Assembly (NCBI GenBank): GCA_963575745.1
Contig: CAUYUJ010019075.1
Coordinates: forward strand, 153,303 to 188,169
Length of the DNA stretch: 34,867 bases
Reading direction: 5' to 3'
From: Prorocentrum cordatum
Lineage: Eukaryota; Sar; Dinophyceae; Prorocentrales; Prorocentraceae
The position numbers were made by a program, and so were the translations under genes. Under the pieces are notes generated by a model. The model was not told the DNA's origin and made no database searches. It worked only from the letters and a program-made list of their open reading frames with translations. Positions 21,453 to 32,934 of the stretch are shown piece after piece. Position 1 is the first letter of the stretch. Each line of letters starts with the position of its first letter.

Positions 21453-22778
21453 TTAGCGGCCGCGCGACTGCAACACGAGATCACACAACGCTTGTGCAAA
21501 CTCTGTCGGGTACTGCGCAGAGTCTCGCAAGCCTTGTTGCTTGCCGTTGACCCACACATCTTTCCTCCAGCCAGTGTTGGACAACGGAGTCGAGCGCCTG
21601 CGATTCCTACCCGACGGGCGGGGGTCGTCTGCCCAGAGCTTACGGGGGCGCCCACTGGCCGCCACTCTGCGTTTCGAGGCCTTGCAAGTCTTGCAGAGAA
21701 TATGCTCCGCAAGTGCTGTCTCGTGAGTGTAAAAGATGCCCAGCGGCTTGACCGTGGGGGCGCCGAATCCACCTAAATACGTTACAAGCTTAGTGGCGCC
21801 AACTGTACTAAATGAAACATCGACGCATGGGGCCTTGCACAAGCTAGACGCCAGCGGGTTCTCGACTAGAATGCGCACACTGCGAGCACACGCTAATACC
21901 ACCAGCCATGACCTTAATTCACAGAGATCCAGATCCGCTGGACCACGCGTGTCATTGATCGTATCGATCGGGTTACTTACTCCACGCTATCATCATCAAT
22001 CCGATCGTCCCCAGGGCCCCCCCCCAGGAATGGCGGAGACAGGAGGAGTAGAAGGATGATGAGGAGGATTGGTAGTAGGAGTCTCAAGGAGGGGCAGGGC
22101 GAGCAGGATGAGGAGGAGGAGGACAATCCTGAGGGGGGCGGCCATGAATTCGAGAGCCCTGAGTGCCCTGAGCCCCCCGCATTACCATCGCACACATGTT
22201 TGACTCCAAAACTTTGCGAACGCTTTCGTTGCCGAGGATGTCGCGTGCTCTGCGCCCGCTCTGGCTCCGTGTCATGTTGATCCACATACTGCATTCATTC
22301 TCAAACATCGCTGTAGCACCAGGGCGCAACTGAAGAACGGAATACCCTGCCCATATTACACCCTCCAATGTACAGGCGTCCTCGGAAAAGTGGCCTCTCC
22401 TTTGCGCGACAATTCGGCAGAGCTCAACTCAATTGACCCACCAGGGCGACCGAGCTCGCCCTGGCGGTGGACGAGCTCGCCCTGGTGGTGATATCGAGTT
22501 GGAGTCTGCCGAATTGTCGCGTAAGTCCTGTCGAATTTTCTACTGGCGCCTCCTGCGTTTTGCACGAGGTCGCTCGTCTCCCCCTTCCCGCAGAACATCT
22601 CGAATAGGTCGAGCGTGCGCGGGGGGTTCTCGCTCATCAGCCTCCCCACCTCCTCCTGGGCTATCTGCAGGATGGTCATCATATTCGATCGGCCCAGCCA
22701 CCTCTGCTTCCATGGTGGCGCCAGCTCCTTCGCTCTCCTCTTCACCCACGCGGGCACCCCCCGCGGCTGGTCCGCCAT
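21453..22778 (-). CDS. Methyltransferase-like protein of the transposon
   Basis: At least three exons. Exon 1 is 22778-22528 (M1 to D83 plus a split Arg codon). Exon 2 starts at 22399. The last exon starts near 21930 and ends at the stop 21455-21453; the exon 2/3 junction is unresolved and could hide a one-base frameshift. Motifs in order: LDLFEMFCGKGETSDLVQNA (residues 56-75), a glycine-containing SAM-binding-like loop; LRPGATAMFENECSMW followed by INMTR, a central motif with a candidate catalytic Cys; RILVENPLASSL, an ENP motif; GGFGAPTVKP and SAQYPTEFAQAL near the end. The order (F.GKG, ..C.., ENP) parallels motifs I, IV and VI of cytosine-C5 DNA methyltransferases, but the Pro before the Cys is replaced by Glu. 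I also recall the pattern from a large dinoflagellate family of unknown function. Catalytic activity is not proven. It lies directly downstream of the transposase and overlaps its predicted end in another frame. Confidence 0.65.
22400..22527 (-). other. Introner-like intron made of an inverted-repeat element
   Basis: The intron, inferred from the frame, is 128 bp: donor CAG|GACTTA, acceptor CAAAG|GAGAGG. Positions 22405-22521 (117 bp) are a fold-back whose ends CGCGACAATTCGGCAGA (17 bp) are perfect inverted repeats, with arms continuing imperfectly through ACCAGGGCGAGCTCG. Only 5-6 bases at each side of the intron are outside the hairpin. AGGA is present at both splice borders and may be a target duplication. 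Confidence 0.8.
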
Positions 22779-25324
22779 CGCCGAGATGCGGTAGAGCAGC
22801 ACTTGGTGAAAAAATATGAATATTGCCCCCGACTTGACCCAAAATGTCAAAGCAATAGAACACAGATACCTCCATTGTTAATTTGTGTGACGCTTGGGCA
22901 CATAATCTCAGAGCTAAGTTCAAATGCTCATCTGTGAAAGTCGCCGTCTCTTTCGGGTTGCCAAGATCCCAGGTCCTCGACCAAGGGCAAATGGGGCCAG
23001 AGGAGCGGCAGTAGGGCTCTGCGGAACTTATCCCCCCTGACAACAGAACACCGACATGTCTCTTGACGTCCCAACCTCCTGACCCTCGCCTCCCTCATCA
23101 TCGCGCCTTCTCCTCATCCTCACCCTCCTCCTCCTCATCCCCCGAATCCTCCTCTTATCTATCCGCCCTCCCTTCTCTGCCCTCCCCGTTCGTATTCCCG
23201 TGGGTCCTTATGGTTAAATGTCCAAAACTATGGTGTTTGGGTAGTTGATGAATGCCCGCCTCGATACCTTCGAAAATATGCACCCTGCACGTGTCCAACA
23301 GTTTCTGATACTGCTCTACAGTCAAACGGGCGCGCGCCTCACGGCACGTTTTACACCAACTCTCCAAAGCCTCAGCCGACCGAAGAAGGTTGCCCGCCAG
23401 CGGTATTTTTGGTGAGTGTTTCTTGACCATATATATTGCAAAATTCAACAATACATGACACTCTGCTGCCTTTGCCTTCATCATTCCTCCACTGTGTGGG
23501 GCGGGTCCGTCAGGTGGGAGCATTTTCTCTGTGATGGCCCCCAACCGCATATCTGGTGGAATGTCCGCGTAATCGTACCAACTCTCTAGGTCGTGCACTA
23601 GTCGCTTGAGTTTGTTATCCTCGGGGGCTTGCCAGGGGTTGGCGCGAAGGAGGCGCATCAATATCGCTGCCACTAGGGCCATCATCGTACCCATGTAGAC
23701 GGTGTGCAACGAATCGATCGCCAGAGATCTGACAGGATTGGCGCCGAGAGCCCGAGAGAATACCGGCGATCTATGTATAACCCAATCTTTATTTACTTTG
23801 CCAGTTATGTCATAGTGCGTCCTCCAAAACACAACCTCAAATGGTAGATCATATTTCTCGAACAGGTTAGGGTTCACCATCGACGAGCTGGGGTCCAACC
23901 GGTCATGACGATCGAGTCCGAGCCCAGGGAATTCCGAAATCGGTCCAGTCAGCACGCGGCCCTTTGTCGAATGCCCGTTGATATCATACGTCAACCTTCG
24001 TAAGATTGCGGATCGGATGGCCTCTGAGTCGATCGTCACGTGGATCTCGCAAGATTTGCATGCCTCCTCGTATGCCTCCTCGTCCCGATCTCGATATAGC
24101 ATCCCATCGCTAGTGATAAAGCCAGGGCCTGTTATGTGCATGCATGCTTTGGGGCAGTCACAAATGGGGCATGGGTTGTAGTTTTTCGCCCAGGATGATA
24201 GGCCAAAGCTTTTCTGGTACTCTGCCCAGTCGCCCTTCAAATACAAAACCATGCACCTGAACCCCCCAAGAGACTGTCCTGGCACATTCAGATCGTCAAG
24301 TGGGTCCCATGGATTGTTGTCGTGACGCCTGGGTGGCACCGCCCCGTTCACGAGAGCTTCTAACATCCACGCAGCCACAAGGAACATCGCGTGCACGCTG
24401 AAATGGCCGCCACAGCCACACTGACAGTATTCTGACGTGCGCAGAAAACCTAGAAGGTGCCGCTTTTTCGAGATAAGATTGATCACGCTCACACCAAGCA
24501 ATGAATCCGCTCCCTTGGGCTGTACACCAAGACAAACGCGGCGTGCGCAGTCATCCCTGTCTCGTGAGCCTTTGGGTGGGTTGGTGTGAATCCAAGTGTG
24601 CGTGTACATCTGAGTGCGTATGTGTGTGTATGTGTGTGCGAACGTAAAACAAGGGCTCTGCGTCTCCAGGGCTTCGTGTTTCATTCCCCAGTACTCTTAA
24701 AATTCCACGCGTCGTCCCCAGATGCTCGGCCCACCATTCCTTTGGGTGGCGGGTGGGGCGTCAGCCGTGCAGATCTACGCGGCCTGCCGACACAGGCGTG
24801 TAACGGATGCCATCCGCGTAGAGGCCGAGAGGGAGAGGATACGAACCAGTCTCATCTAGCGAACGCTGAACAAGACGATTCGACTTGTATGCGGGTAGGG
24901 ACATGACACTGTCATCATTGTCACCGTCGCCATGCTTTAGCATTTCCATCATGTTTGGTGATGACAAAACCTCTTTGGCAACAGAATGGTATACGTTTTT
25001 GAATATCACGTCTCTGGATTTCGTTGAGGGGTCACGTTTTGAATATATCGGGATCTGGGCTCTGTAGTAGGGCCCACCTTTCGGGAATTGTCTCTTCAGG
25101 TGTTTTGAATACCGCCCTGTCTGCAATCCAGGCCGCAAAGCTATCCTCCGAAATCGCTCACCAGGTATCCCGCTCATCACCGCATAGTGCGCTAAAATGC
25201 ACAGGTCTTTTGAAGACAGTCGTTTGCACCCGCCATAGATCGCAAGAAGCGTATCGAATAGTTTTGTAGAGGCTGATCTAGCTTGGGGGGTCCAGCTTCT
25301 ATTGAAACGTATGTGCTTAGGCAT
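22540..25324 (-). CDS. DDE transposase, Tnp2/CACTA-like
   Basis: Exons: 25324-24784, 24569-23207 and 22975-22540, with introns AG|GC...AG|GC (214 bp) and AAG|GACC...GAG|GACC (231 bp). Phases agree and give up to 779 aa. Candidate catalytic residues: D171 in LYADGIRY (codon 24812-24814); D294 in LKGDWAEYQ (24229-24231), followed by a PCPICDCPKAC cysteine cluster; D466 in AIDSLHTVYMG (23713-23715). The order D..G, GDwaeY...PCxxC, D.xH...G resembles CACTA Tnp2 (DGxNP, NDFPA...CPxC, DxMHI). CQCGCGGHF (near residue 229) is another Cys cluster. After the last family-like part (GNPKETATFTDEHLNLAL, exon 3) the frame runs on as Gly/Glu/Arg-rich sequence overlapping the methyltransferase-like start; the true end may be earlier. 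The ATG at 25324 follows AAG|GC, so upstream exons are possible. It should act in the nucleus, cutting at the terminal inverted repeats. Confidence 0.78.
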
Positions 25325-26183
25325 GTTAGCCTTGGGCCGCAGTACCTATCGACGGATGAGTAAGCAGAGACCGAGGGAGCGAGAGAGTAAGGCTGGCGGC
25401 AACGCACGGGGGGGCTTTCCTCCACCCTTGCACGCGAGCCCGCACTCGGAGGCAAACAATTGCAATCGCGCGCACACCGTCTCTCCATAACATTGCCCAT
25501 CACTCACCTCCAGCGGGCGAGCTCTGTAGTCTAGAGCAGTTACGTATAGTTGTGTGTATGCGTGTGTGTATGCGTGTGTGTCTGTGTGTGTGTGTGTGTG
25601 TACGCGTGTGTTTGCGCGTGTGTTTGCGCGTGTGTGCACGCGTGCTCTCACACCCACTCTTCATCCGCCCCGCCTCCCGACACATCGCCCCCATTAGCAG
25701 ATTCGAGGCGCCCCTCAAGACGCAAATCACAAACACGCGCACTATCACAAGATGCCACTGGCGCCTTCCTCAGCGAATGATGTGCGATGCGCACGCGGAG
25801 AGCAGCGCCGCGAACAACCCGCCCCGTTCCCGAGAGGCGGTGTGCAGCTAAGCAGCGCGAGCACGACGAGGGGGCATCCAAAAAAATCACAGCTGGCCCC
25901 CGTCGTCACATGCCCTAACACCGTTGGTGCTCGCCCTGGACAGGGCATGCGTCGCGCCAGCTGGGGCGCGCCCCCCTCGCTCGTGCGCGCAGTATGCGTT
26001 CTACTCGCGGTAGCTTCGTCGACCTCTCCAACCCCCTCCATCCCTCCATCCCTATCGCCCTGTCCAGCTCTCTATCTCGCCCTCTCTATTTACATCTATA
26101 GTTGGATCCGTTTATCGCTATCTCTATATATATATATATATATCTCTCTCTCTTTGTTTTGTTTCTCTCTCTCTCTCACTCTG

Positions 26184-26233
<50 letters not shown>

Positions 26234-26608
26234 CCCCCTATATATTCACCCAGTCTCCTGATTAGCCTACTTTGGTCGGCTATCATCCTGGCCTCCCCGC
26301 TATCTCCGCCGTTGTCGTGTCTTCCCCCGAGCGACATCCCCCTATCCATGTTACCCTATCCTGCACTCCAGTCAGGTCTAAAGCCGCCATACACTGTCCC
26401 CGACTCTCGGGAAGCTGGCGCCCCGCTTGCAACATCGAAAGGCACAGCGAGCACTACAGCGCGCTTCCACACCTCGCCCACCGAACGGGCCTGTCCATCA
26501 TCAGACAGTGTCTCGGAATTACAAAAAACAGTTGGTTTGTCACAGAATTCTCAGAAATTTCTCGATTTGCAGTAATTGTTCAGCAAAATCGACTGCACCA
26601 CGCTCGAA
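25325..26608. other. Upstream region of the transposase gene; microsatellites
   Basis: Contains a (GT)n tract (about 25549-25640), a TA tract (26126-26142) and a long (CT)n tract (about 26143-26232). Minus-strand open frames at 25745-26041 and around 26400 have mixed composition and could hold small upstream exons, but none can be supported. The end of the stretch adjoins 11-bp array 2. Confidence 0.5.
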
Positions 26609-26744
26609 AAACTTTCAGACACTTTCAGACTACTTTCAGACGGTTTTCAGACTACTTTCAGACATGCCACCAAACCATGTGTTTTTACAGCTATCCTGAA
26701 AGTTCAGACGGGTTTCAGACGGTTTTCAGACTACTTTCAGACAT
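26609..26744 (-). promoter_or_regulatory. 11-bp motif array 2 (TTTCAGACTAC)
   Basis: About nine copies in two groups (26611-26663 and 26703-26744), including ACTTTCAGACTACTTTCAGA. The array lies between the stop of the coiled-coil gene (27056) and the transposase gene, so upstream of the transposase on the minus strand. Confidence 0.6.
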
Positions 26745-27055
26745 CGGTCCGACCCCTGGTTCCGACACGGAAATCCGTGAAAAAATCGTGCCGCCACCCG
26801 TTCTCACCCCATCCGTTGCCGTCGTCAGCCACACACCACCGTTTGGACAGTTCCGAGAGGGTGGAGCTATCAGACGAACAGGTTTGCGCGCTCCGCACGT
26901 CGTGCGAGCGCGCGCGTGCAGGTGCATGCTAGGAAACGATGCTGAAAGCGTGCTGACCGTACCCACTCAGACTTTATATGTAAAACACGTCCCAAAAAAA
27001 AACACATAATCCCAGCTCGCACCTGCACGCCATCACTGTCAATGGTCGCCGCTAC

Positions 27056-30000
27056 TCAATCGGCCATGCGCGCCTGGTGCTGCCTGAGCATCTTCTTGTT
27101 CTCCGTGGCCAGGCCCTCCACCAACCTGGTCATCGTCTTGTTCGCGTGCTTCAGAGTGTCCTCGAACTCCTCATCGGAGAGACAGTACTTTTTGAACTCG
27201 TTCACTTCGACAGAGAAGAGCTGAGCCATCCTCGCGTCGCCCGTGATCACCGCGGTCACCTGGCCACTGGCAAAGAGAGAGAGGACATGATGAAGAGGGG
27301 GAGGAGGATGAAGAAGAGCAGGGTGGTGCAATCCTCATCATATTCATCCTTCTCATCCTCCTCATTCGCCACCTTATCACCTGAGTGCCTACCCGCTCCC
27401 GCAGTCCACCGCCGTCGGCATTCCTTCATCCTCCACGGGGCATCCCCTCATCCTCCTCCTCATCCTCCTCATCCTCATCCTCCTCCTCCTTCTCTCCCTC
27501 CTCCTCCTCCTTGGGGTGCTCCAAGCTGGCCTTGTCGAGAGCGTCGGTCATCGCATTGGACAGGAGCTGGTCATGTCCATTACGATCCTTGCTGGTCGCA
27601 GACGCCCATGACCAGTCAGGGTCGCTCACCATGCACTGCTGGATGGTGCGCGTCTGCCCAACCACTGTGTTGTACATGTTCTTCATCTTGGGGGTCGGGG
27701 GCTGGGGGGGTCTTAATATCGGCGTGGTTTGTCGTGCCCATCCCTGACCCCATAGTCCTCCCACTCCTACACGTATTCGGTGCCCCGCCATCCTCATTCC
27801 GCCAAGTCCCGCCATTCGTGTGTTCCTCCCCTTCAGCCTCCATCATCCCTCATCCCCATCATCCCCATCCCCATCATCCATGTCGCCCAGCTCCTCCCTC
27901 CTCCCTCCTCCCTCCTATCACCTCCATCATTATCATCCTCGTCCTCTTCCTCCTCCTCTGCATCCTCAAAGTTTGAGGCTCAAGCCATTGGTGTTTAGTC
28001 CAAGTGCTGACCTTACGGAACTCCGTGAGGAAGGTCCCCTTCTTCTCGGGGGGGTCGCCGCCAATGTCGCCAGGGTTGCCTCCGTCGCCACCACCACCGC
28101 CGCTGGTTGCCTTCTGCTTGGCCTTGGCCTTTGATTTGCCTTTGGCCTTTGCCTTGGCGGCACTCTCGACAGGATGATCCGTGCCCTTGCGGTTGCCCTT
28201 GTCCTTGTCCTTGTCGTTGCCCGTGAGCTTGCCCGCCTCGACGTGTTCTTGCCCTTGCACGTGTCCTTGTCCTTGTCCTTGTCCGTGCTCAGGCGATGGA
28301 TCTGCCGATTTCGTCCATATCTCCCACTTCTCCATCGTCTTCTTGTAGGTGTCCGTGAGCTTGTGGACCACGTGCAGGTAGTTGAGATGCTTGGCCCTCG
28401 GGCAGTATTCGACGTGCTCGCCGCCCAGCAATATGCAACTCTGGCACCAGTTGATTGCCGCGCGGAGGCCTGTCAACCCACCGCCATACTCCACTTCGAT
28501 CCTGGCCAGCGGGATGTACTGGCCGTCCTTGCTCTCCGCCTTCTCGTTGATCTCGCCCCTCTTGTACTTCGTTTCTGCCGCCCATAGTGTGAACTGACCC
28601 TCCATCCAGTCTCTCCTAAACTTGGCCTTTGCAGGCCACCCCTTCGCCTCCTTGTAGTCGTCGGCGAGCTTCTGGTCGGCCTGCTTCGCCCTCCTCCACT
28701 TCGCTGCCGCTGGATTCGAAATGGACTCGTCCAGGTCGAAGTAGAAGTCCTTGCCTTGCATGGTCTCCCAGAACTCCGTGAACTCGTCGTCCATCGTCTT
28801 GTCCGTCTGGCCCGTCCTCCTGCGCTCCTCCTCCGCCCATAGAGGGTCTTTCGCCCGCAGCTCCTGGATCCTCTTCAGCGCGTCGGAGTTGAAAATTTTG
28901 ACGAGGCGCTGGGCAGCAAACTCCATCGTCATTTCGTCGGCATTGTGACCTGACGCGATGTCCCTGGTGATGAGGTCCGCCTCATTCTCGATCTCGGCCA
29001 GGAGTTCCTGCTTTGTCTTCGGCGGCGGCGCGGCTGTCAGCTCTCCTTTGCCAGCGCTGCCGTCGACGTCCCTGCCACCCTTCGAGCCTAGTTGGGGTGT
29101 GATGTCCAGCGGGTGAGGGCTGCGGCTCCTGCTGCGATCGAGCTCCCTGCGCACCACCCGTGTGACATCGTCGGTCTCGGGGGCGCTGCCACCTGCTGCG
29201 TCGACGGCTCCGTCCTGGCGGCGGGCACGAGAGGATGAGAATCGGGGAGGGTGGACATGGAGGACGACGAGGACGATAAGGGTAGGAATTCGGGATGAAC
29301 AAGATGATTAGGAGGACGAGTTGGCGGATGGCGCGAGTTGCCCCGTCGGTCCTGTAGGCGACCAGGCTCTGCAGCAGGGCCGCCAGACCTCGGGCCAAAC
29401 GGAGCCGCCTCGACCAGCTTCTGGCTCGCCTCAATCACCTTCTGCGTTGCGGTGAGGTTCGCCTGCGCCGCCTGTATCCTCTCTTCCGCCAGCTTCCTCC
29501 TCTTTGCAGCGTTGTGCTGCGCCTCCTCTTTCTTCCGCTTCATGTCCTCCATGCGTTTCACCACCTCCTCACGCTTCTTCTGGAGCTGCTCGTTCCTCTC
29601 GCGCTCCAGCTTTTCCTGCTCGTCCTTCAGGTGCTGCCTGGCCAGCTCCGCCTGCTCCTGCATGCGGACGTCAAGGTCGCCGCCACCCTCCACCCCGAGG
29701 GCCGCCTCAGCAGTCGCGATGCTCGCGTCCATGCGCGCCTGACGCTCCTGCATCCACTCCTTATGCCGATCCTGCAGCCAGCGGCTGTTCTCCTCCTCAA
29801 TCCTCTTGGCCGCCGCCGCCTTCCTGCCTTGCTCCTCCTCCAGGCGCAGGGCGGCTGCCTCTGCCTCCCTGGCGTCTGCCTCGTCTGCAGCAAGCTCCTC
29901 CTCCATGCGCTTCATCTCCTCTTCTGCCTTCTGCTCCATCTGGCGAATCTCCTCGTCACTGATCTCCTGCGGCTGCGACTCCAGCTGCCGGCCTCCTGAC

Positions 30001-30886
30001 TTCCGCCGCCGCTCGTACTCCTCCGCCTCTGCCTGCCCATGCCCACCTTCTGGGAGGCCACAGCTGCCAGCACTGTCGCCCGCATTCGGCAAGTGAGGGG
30101 CGATGGCGTCCCCCACGATCTGCTCGAGCGACTCTGCCAGCTCCCCACCCAGGCAGGCTGGCACGTAGCGGGCGCCGAGCTGCGTTCCGCCCAGCCCCTC
30201 AGCTGGCGGATCGGCCGACTCCTCCTCACCAGCTCCCGCCGTCGGGGGGGCGGCGGCGGCGATGTCATCGTCGACGGGTGCCCCCCCCGAAGACGCAGGT
30301 GCGCCATTGTGCCCGTCCTTGAAGCAGCCACCCTGCAAGGTCGACAAGGGCGCCTCGGAATCGCTGTCGTGGACACTGTTGAGGCTCTGCTCGTCGCGGG
30401 CGGTATCCGCGGCCTCCTGGAGATGTTATTTACTGCAGGTTGCTCCTCCCCCTCCTCCTCTCCCTCCTCCTCTCCCTCCTCCTCTCCCTCCTCCTCTCCC
30501 TCCTCCTCTCCCTCCCCCTTCACCTCCTCCGCTCTACTCCCTGTCTTCCACTCTCCTCCTCATCCTCCGTTTTCGTGTTCATGTTGGTTTCGTATTCCCG
30601 TATCGGCGTTCCCCTCTCACCTTTTTTATTTATACCCACCCCCATCGTCATCATCCTATCTGCCATCATCCTCGTCATCCTTCTTCTTGCCATCGTAGAT
30701 TCTTTTCATATCCTTAATCCCCGTGTCCTTAGATAACGCTGCAGACTCGTGAAGCGTACCGTTCGACATCAGCACAGAAGGGAACGGGACGGGAGTGATC
30801 CAAGAGCGGATGTCGTGAAAGTTGCCGAGGGGCTGCGCTGTGCCGATAAGTGGTTTGACCAAACGTGGCTTCGGCATGGCTAACAT
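27056..30886 (-). CDS. Large coiled-coil transposon protein of unknown function
   Basis: Not recognised as a named family. Exons by frame and splice consensus: 30886-30680 (69 codons), 30416-29352 (355), 29214-28012 (401), 27686-27510 (59), possibly one short exon near 27440-27375, and 27259-27056 (67 plus stop); about 950 aa. Introns use AAG|GAT...CAG|GAG, CAG|GACC...CAG|GACG and AAG|GTC...AAG|ATG. The junctions between exon 4 and the last exon are not resolved. Exon 2 starts acidic/Pro-Ala-rich, then forms a long Glu/Arg/Lys/Gln-rich heptad-like coiled coil (e.g. EEEMKRMEEELAADEADARE, LARQHLKDEQEKLERERNEQ). Exon 3 starts with an RSRSRSPH patch, has a middle part with WCQSCILLGGEHVEYC (possible metal-binding Cys), and ends Lys/Ala/Gly-rich (AKAKAKGKSKAKAKQK). 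A nuclear DNA- or RNA-binding accessory role, such as that of TNPA in En/Spm, is conceivable but unproven. It begins 235 bp after the preceding gene with no 11-bp array between, so both may share one transcript. Confidence 0.6.
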
Positions 30887-31121
30887 GGATCAGTAGATCC
30901 GTGTTAACCATGGAACACATGTTGATTGGGGCCCGCTGCCGACCCCCTTTCCCCCTGGGCGAGGGTTGCAGAGGAGCTCGAGGAGGAGGACGTGGAGGGG
31001 GAGGAGGAGGAGGACCAGTAGGAAACTGATGGGGGACGTTGAGTCAGGGGAGGGTGGGGACAAGGAGGAGAAGAGTGCCATGTGGAGCATGAGCATCACG
31101 AGGATTATGACGGAGAGAGTG

Positions 31122-32485
31122 TTATGTCTTGTTGACAGACAAGCAGTGCACGCTCAATGTCGTTGCAAAGGGCACATCGGTGCGGCGCGAGCGAGCACGC
31201 ACCTCGATGAGCAGGTCCACGCAGCTGAAAAACAACACGTGCGGGCTCAGCGAGTCAGGGAAGGTGCCCGCGAAGATGTCCTACCCTTCCCATCGCAGCT
31301 GTGCGTCGCTCAGTCGACTCGCTCTGTCGGAAAAAGGGGGGGGGGGATGAAGAATCGGAGGGCGATGAGCAGAAGGAGGGATTGATGAAGGGAGGGGGGG
31401 GGGGGAGAGGAAGAAGACGAGGAAGAGAAGGATGGGACGAGGGGGGGTAACGTGGTGGCATGCCCCTGCCCCTGCCCGTCCTCGTGGCGTGCACCTAGAA
31501 GAAACCATCGCCCACGAAGAAGTTCAACTGCTGGGGCTGCTGGGGCTGCTGGTGGCGGCGGCTGCCGCGGTGCGGGTGGTGGCTGTTCCAGCTTCTTGGG
31601 CTTGGCGAGGCTCTTCGCCTTCGGGGAAGCGTTCGGCACAGATGCATCTGAACTCGAGCCCGCGGTCGTCTTCTTGGTCTCGGGAGCGGGCCGCTTACCC
31701 TTGCCAGCGGGCTTCTTGGCTACCGTCTGCTCATTGTCATCCTCATCGACCTTGCTATTCTCCGAAGGGCTCAGCGACGCTCCAGCATCGGCGTTGTCCG
31801 TATCATCGCCATCGGGCTCTGCATCATCACCAGCTTCTTCATCAGGAGGCTCTTCCTCAGCAGGTCGTGTGTCCGAGTCATCATCGTCTATCTTCTTCGC
31901 TGGCTTTTTGGAGGGGGTTGTAGTGGCTGCTGCAGCTGGGCGTTTCCTCGCCTGCGAGCTCTCGGCCGAAGGGCGATCCTTCAGCCAAGCATGCTTCATC
32001 TCGTCGCACTGCTCCTTGGTCTTCTTCCCCGCAGCGTAGAGGCGCGCCATCTCCTTGAACAACTTGTCCGCCTCCTCAGACTTGAGGTGCGGCTTCGTCG
32101 TCATGTTGCATATCATCGTCTGCGACTTGTTGTCGGGCTTCTCCCAGATAGCGTAGTTGATGACCTGCAATCGGCTGTGCGGAACTGCCCACACCTTATT
32201 GCCAGTATTAGCGTGCTTGCCCTCCCACAAGATCTCGTGCCTGAGCTGGCCAACCCCCGTCTGCTGCATAGTCTTGAACTCCTTCACGGTGAGCCCCGCC
32301 ACCTCCCACACAGTGCCGTCCGAGAAGGTGGCTGTCATGAAGGTCTCGTCGTCCGCGCCGTCGATGACCGTGAGCGGCAACGCCCACTGGATGATCGGCT
32401 TCATCTTCTTGGTCTTGACCACCTGCTTGCGGAACACCGCCTCCCCATACCCACTTGGCGGGTCGCGATCTTGCGCAGTAGCCAT
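31122..32485 (-). CDS. Unknown transposon protein with basic/acidic middle
   Basis: Not recognised. Two exons: 32485-31481 (335 codons) and 31280-31122 (52 codons plus TAA), 387 aa; intron of 200 bp, CACGAG|GACG...GGTAG|GACA, phase 0. The start ATG at 32485 is 105 bp from the end of 11-bp array 3. Residues 1-150 have ordinary globular composition (e.g. KMKPIIQWALPLTVIDGADD, LRHEILWEGKHANTGNKVWA). About 165-335 are disordered: Lys/Arg/Pro/Ala patches (RKRPAAAATTTPSKKPAKK), an acidic Asp/Glu stretch, then Gln/Pro-rich. The second exon gives a folded-looking end (IFAGTFPDSLSPHVLFFSCV). Basic patches suggest a nuclear protein. No catalytic motif is seen. Confidence 0.65.
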
Positions 32486-32589
32486 GTAACTATGTCCATG
32501 TCACTCGCACACACACGCACACGGGATTCCGGCTCCGCCCGAGTCACAATTCAAATCCATGCAGCATCAGACAAACTACCCGCCAGCAT

Positions 32590-32756
32590 ACTTTCAGACT
32601 ACTTTCAGACTACTTTCAGACTACGTCCAGACTACTTTCAGACTACTTTCAGACTACTTTCAGACTACTTTCAGACTACTTTCAGACTACGTTCAGACTA
32701 CTTTCAGACTACTTTCAGACTACTTTCAGACTACTTTCAGACGCTTCTCAGACAGC
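32590..32756 (-). promoter_or_regulatory. 11-bp motif array 3 (TTTCAGACTAC)
   Basis: About 15 consecutive copies of ACTTTCAGACT with an 11-bp period, a few with ACGTTCAGACT or ACGTCCAGACT. It fills most of the gap between the stop of the first element gene (32935) and the start of the next (32485). The plus-strand open frame through it (QTTFRLLSDYF repeats) is an artefact. The period is close to one helical turn, so copies would face the same side of the DNA. Confidence 0.75.
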
Positions 32757-32934
32757 GGCACGTTTATCACGCCCTGTCCACTGCCGATGGCACATCATGC
32801 TTCCCAGCTGTCCGCCCCGTCGTTTTTTCAATCAACCCGTCTCTCCCGCCCCTCCCACGCCCTCTCCTTCCCAGCGTATTCATTGTCATTCCCTCCAACT
32901 TCTTGTCCTAACACTCATCAGGATCATGTTGCTG

